Source: Climacium dendroides
Taxonomy: Eukaryota; Streptophyta; Bryopsida; Hypnales; Climaciaceae
DNA: 64,000 nt
Assembly: GCA_950106755.1 (NCBI GenBank)
Contig: OX467082.1
Span: forward strand, 13,888,001-13,952,000
Reading direction: 5' to 3'
The translations under genes and the position numbers were made by a program. The notes under the pieces are model-generated. The model had not been told where the DNA came from. It was given only the letters and a program-made list of their open reading frames with translations, and ran no database searches. Shown here piece by piece: positions 60,280-64,000 of the stretch; the first letter of the stretch is position 1; each line of letters starts with the position of its first letter.

Positions 60280-60576
60280 AACAATTATCGTGTAGTTATC
60301 ATTGTTTCATGGGTTCGTACCATAATCGCATTGACTCAGTGTATTTTTACGTACTGAATCAATGCGAAAACAATGAATATCAATAGCGCACAGTTTATGT
60401 ACTTTAACTATATGATTGCTGTGCAGTTTTGGCACAACAATCATATAGTTAAAGTACATAAACTGTGCGCTATTGATATTCATTGTTTTCGCATTGATTC
60501 AGTACGTAAAAATACACTGAGTCAATGCGATTATGGTACGAACCCATGAAACAACGATAACTACACGATAATTGTT
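60280..60576. repeat. Near-perfect 145-bp-arm hairpin
   Basis: Arms 60280-60424 and 60432-60576 are reverse complements with only two mismatches found by eye, separated by a 7-base loop (agttttg). It sits in the left subterminal part of the TACTA element. Confidence 0.9.
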
Positions 60577-61079
60577 GCCAAATCGTAGGGTCTAATCTTT
60601 GTGATGTTGTACTTCATGGGTGTATAGTATATGTCCATTAGTAACACCAAATACTTTATAGGGAACATATTTGGGGACATAAAACCATATTTCAGTCATA
60701 TTTTTTTTTAGTCATATTTTATAGTCATATGTCCATAGTGATTACATTTTTTTGTTTTGGACAAACCAAAGTAAATTTGAACAAGAAAATTGTTGAAAAA
60801 GTGCCTAGTCATATTTTTGGTTCAGTTATATTTTTAGTCATATTTTTTTGAGCAGCCCTCAAAAAATATGGGTACTCCAAAAAAAATATGGTCAAGCTAT
60901 TGTTTAGAATTTTGAAATCCTAGACACCTACTTTTTGGATTTTGAAACTTAATAATTATTTTTTTAGGATGTTGAAACTCTAGTCTTTAGTTTTCTATGA
61001 TTTGAAATCCTAGCCACCACTTTTTTAGGGTTTTGGAAATCCTAACTACCACTTTTTTTAAATCCTAATCGCCACTTTT

Positions 61080-61500
61080 TGGGGCTTTTTTTCCTTTCTT
61101 TGTATTTTTTTTTACTTTATACTTCTTGTTGCTTCTTGATTTTGCTTCTTGATTTTGCTTCTTAGTTTTGTTTTTTTTGTTGCTCTTTAGTTCATAGTTT
61201 AACTCTTGCTTCTTTTTGCTCTTTAGTTCATACTTCTCATTTCTTCTTGTTGCATTAAAAAAAATTCTTCTTGCTTTTTAGTTCTTGCTTTTTGTTTTTT
61301 TATTGTTGCATTTTAATTCTCGTTTTTTTTATTGTTTCTTGTTGTCTCTTAATTGTAATTCCTTGTTGCATCTTAACTCTTGCTTATTATTATCCCTTAA
61401 TATTTACCATTTGTTTTTCTTCACTCCATTACTATTGTTATTCTTCCTACTTTAAACTAGTGCTCAGTCATATTTTATGTTATTGTAAATTTTTGAAGGT
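61080..61500. other. T-rich interior of the TACTA element
   Basis: Short imperfect repeats of ttgcttcttgattttg and ctttagttcata. A 77-codon frame here is only low-complexity Leu/Phe/Cys and is not taken as a gene. Confidence 0.5.
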
Positions 61501-63139
61501 TTAGCTTTGTTGTTCATTCATTAAAAATTAACCTTCCATTTTTTTAATTGTATATGTAAACATGAAAAGTTGGAACAAAGTTGTTGGAAACTATTTACTA
61601 CCCAATAGAACCATCTTTACATTATTGTAAGGAAAATAAACCCTATTGACTTGTCTAAATGATTCATTGTGATATGTATATTTTGTATTGGTGACTAATA
61701 AATGACATTGAAGAAAATCACATTTTTTCTTGCATGATTGTCTCTTGTATATCTCTCAAATCATATGTATTCATTTTCAACTACATAAATTTTTTAATTC
61801 AACTATACAATTATTTTGATGTATAATTGCAACATGTCAACATATTTAAAATGCATGAAAAATGTGATTGTAGTTTGTAATTGAAGCTATTTTGAACCTT
61901 AATTACCCTAATCACAAACCACACGTATGTGACTTTCAATCATCAGGAGAATCGCTTGCTTAAGTTAATAATATACATTGACAAAGATATAACTAGCTAG
62001 TCATATATTGCTCATAGTTATGCACTCTAAAAAGTGACTTTGCGCTTTTAAACACATGATTGCAATCAATTATAAATTATCAATTACATTAAAGTAAATT
62101 ACCACATCAACCATAAATATGACTTACAAAAGTCATATTTTATATCAGTAAAAAATATAATTCACGAGAGTCATTTTTCACATTAGTAGAAAAAATGACT
62201 TACAAGTGTCATATTCTACATTAACAAAAAATATAATTGTACAAAGTCATATACCATGTCAACTACAATATGACTTACTACAGTCATATTTCATATTAGT
62301 CAAAATATGATTCATCATAGTTATCTTTCATGTTAGCCAAAATATAATTCACCACAGTCATATTCTAAGTCAACCAAAAATATAGCTAACTAAAGTCATA
62401 TTTCATGTTAGCCAAAAATATGACTATATGGAGTCATATGCCACGTAGGATTTTTTTTTTTTTTTTTGGGGGGGGGGGCAACTCAAGAGGAAGCCACGCC
62501 CCAAAGGACAGTCAATATATTTACTACGTTGGCAAAAAATTGTTAATTATAGCTAATTATATTTCCCAACATGTATGACTGCTAATATGATTGATGTTCA
62601 ATATGACTTGTCAATAATGACTAGACCCAATCATGTTTCGAATCATCTATAGTGATTTTGGCATGAGTCATGTTTTAAGACTCATTGCAGTTATATTTTG
62701 CAGTCATAAAGTATGCATTTTTTAGTAGTATTTCAATCCAAAGTTGCAAATTTTGGAGAGATATCCTTAGGGCCCTGTCCATCTTTGTTTGTCTTGAGGA
62801 AAAGGAATAAGGTAATAAATCCATCAACTTTATAGACCACAAGCTTCACCAGCTTATTGAATTCGCTTCTACATAATCTCCGTGTGGAACTCATAAAGTG
62901 GTATAGGTCAAAGTGTGGGCCACTTATGAACAAGGATTTCTTACACTACAACCTCAAAAATGTACAGGGTTGCAAATCTAGAGGAGGGCGGATACAAATC
63001 TTTTCTCAAGAATAGAACACTTTTCCATCCTCCATAGTAGGAAGAATACACCTAGAAGGTTAGAAAGGAGGGGTTACCAAGGATCACAAGAGAAAAAGAG
63101 GCTATTTGAGGGTCATTGTCATTTAATCCTCTCCCCTCT

Positions 63140-64000
63140 CTTTTAGTATGAAGGTGACCATTCTTATGCAAAATCTTCAAGGTGTGAATTGCCCACTAAA
63201 GATAAATATTATAAAAAATTACTATTGGACCCTAAAGTCTAGTATTGAGGTGCCATGTTTTTAAAAACATCGATTGAGAGGACCTAAACTTTTGGAGTTT
63301 GGATAGGCAATTTGGCCGAAGGTCAAATTCTTATGCAAAGAAGTTTTGCCAAGATATGGTCATAATGTAAGGAAAGTTGGAACAAACAAAAGAAGTGTAT
63401 GTATGTGGGTTTCACCAACCATTCAATACATGGCATCCTGACCATGTTTTTCTAGGTGTCGGAGGGCCAATGGGTCAAGTTAATAAGACCCCCAAGTGGA
63501 GACCTATCAATCCTCAATGTTTATACATTTACGATTGCTATAAAGCACATGGAGTTATGGATAGAGTTATTGACTGTCCTGCCCAAGGATTGCAAATGGA
63601 TTTTATGTGGTGATTGGAATTTTGTTGAACATTCCTCAGATAAATCATGTATGCGTGGGAAATTTGTATCCTTGATTGAACGACATGCGTTTGAGCTTCT
63701 CACTAGTGCACTTAATTTGGAGGAGCATTTTTCCACAAATAGCCCTATCAAATTTTTTTGGAACAATTGTGGCCATGATGGCTCTTCGAGTGGCTCTTGG
63801 ATATTAGCAAGATTGGATTGTATTTACTTTTTTAAGCAGCAAGCAAACAAACCAATTTAATTATAGAATACTTCATTTAGGAGGACAATTGTCATTTATA
63901 CCACTTACTAATGTGGAAAAAATTCTTTCTCAAGACTTCCCCCCTAAAGAAGTCTATGTACAAGATGAACGCTTGATACCTAGAGGAAATTGATGTCCAT
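63140..64000 (+). pseudogene. L1-like LINE ORF2, endonuclease domain (runs off the window)
   Basis: Begins near MKVTILMQNLQGVNCP at 63149 (usual start of plant LINE endonucleases) and needs frame changes before the better-kept part. ILCGDWNFVE is near 63600-63630 (the GDxN catalytic motif), FFWNNC near 63760 and ILARLDCIYF near 63800. These are motifs of the exonuclease-endonuclease-phosphatase fold that nicks target DNA. A stop (TAA at 63858-63860) and earlier frameshifts show decay. The reverse transcriptase would lie beyond the window. Confidence 0.75.

Larger units (their letters stand above)
60167..62730. mobile_element. Non-autonomous CACTA-like element with TACTA ends (2,564 bp)
   Basis: Left end TACTACTAGAAAATGGGTAT and right end (minus strand) TACTACTAAAAAATGCATAC form an imperfect inverted repeat of about 45 bp, flanked by TTT at 60164-60166 and 62731-62733. 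A 3-bp duplication and this terminus fit the CACTA superfamily with C changed to T. The subterminal regions, especially 60670-60860 and 62110-62440, hold many copies of agtcatatttt in both directions, like CACTA transposase-binding repeats. There is no transposase frame. It lies between LINE ORF1 and ORF2. Confidence 0.7.

Noticed and set aside
62455..62478. T-run followed by G-run as a telomere or structural signal
   Set aside because: Simple homopolymer junction, common in such DNA and prone to sequencing error.

Overview
The window looks like nuclear DNA of a land plant or close streptophyte relative. Short GC-rich exons with GT-AG introns sit in very AT-rich, transposon-filled intergenic DNA. 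I place it among non-seed plants (bryophyte-like) only tentatively, from the GC contrast and the SnRK2 sequence; the species is not identified.

Only three loci look like intact host genes. (1) A five-exon Ca2+-regulated mitochondrial ATP-Mg/Pi carrier (3023-7181, + strand). It lies behind a stack of minisatellites and a hairpin, and is followed by a long AATGCAAATGC-type minisatellite. (2, 3) Two nine-exon copies of an ABA-type SnRK2/OST1 kinase (22711-24824 on +, 42864-44978 on -). They lie in a 3.65 kb inverted duplication (22193-25838 and 41850-45498) around a 16 kb spacer. The encoded 350-residue proteins and almost all intron and 3' sequence are identical. The visible differences crowd into the outermost ~370 bp on the 5' side, and the DNA beyond the duplication edge differs, so each copy has its own distal promoter. 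Together the kinase (ABA/osmotic signalling) and the carrier (Ca2+-gated mitochondrial adenine nucleotide loading) are ordinary signalling and metabolic genes with no evident operational link.

The rest is a layered transposon record. In the spacer is an apparently intact 3.6 kb Tc1/mariner-superfamily element (33428-37026, TA target duplication, DD34E transposase). Its ~0.94 kb terminal inverted repeats are each built of five ~180 bp subrepeats. Around it are decayed Ty3/gypsy pieces (integrase with a MITE inside it, RT/RNase H, LTR plus gag), a three-copy foldback family, a SINE-like unit and an unnamed dispersed repeat. To the right are a pogo-like DDE_1 transposase split by a CACTA element (46005-49730), and a complete but multiply nonsense-mutated PIF/Harbinger element with both of its genes (51886-55787). 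Then come a possible TIR element carrying gene-leader-like DNA (56290-58668), and an L1-like LINE split by a 2.56 kb TACTA-ended element that contains a 145 bp-armed hairpin (58916-64000).

The stretch from 9 kb to 22 kb has no recognisable gene. It holds dispersed repeats, local duplications, an LTR end with a primer-binding site and one TA-flanked MITE. All comparisons were made by eye; no search or alignment was run.
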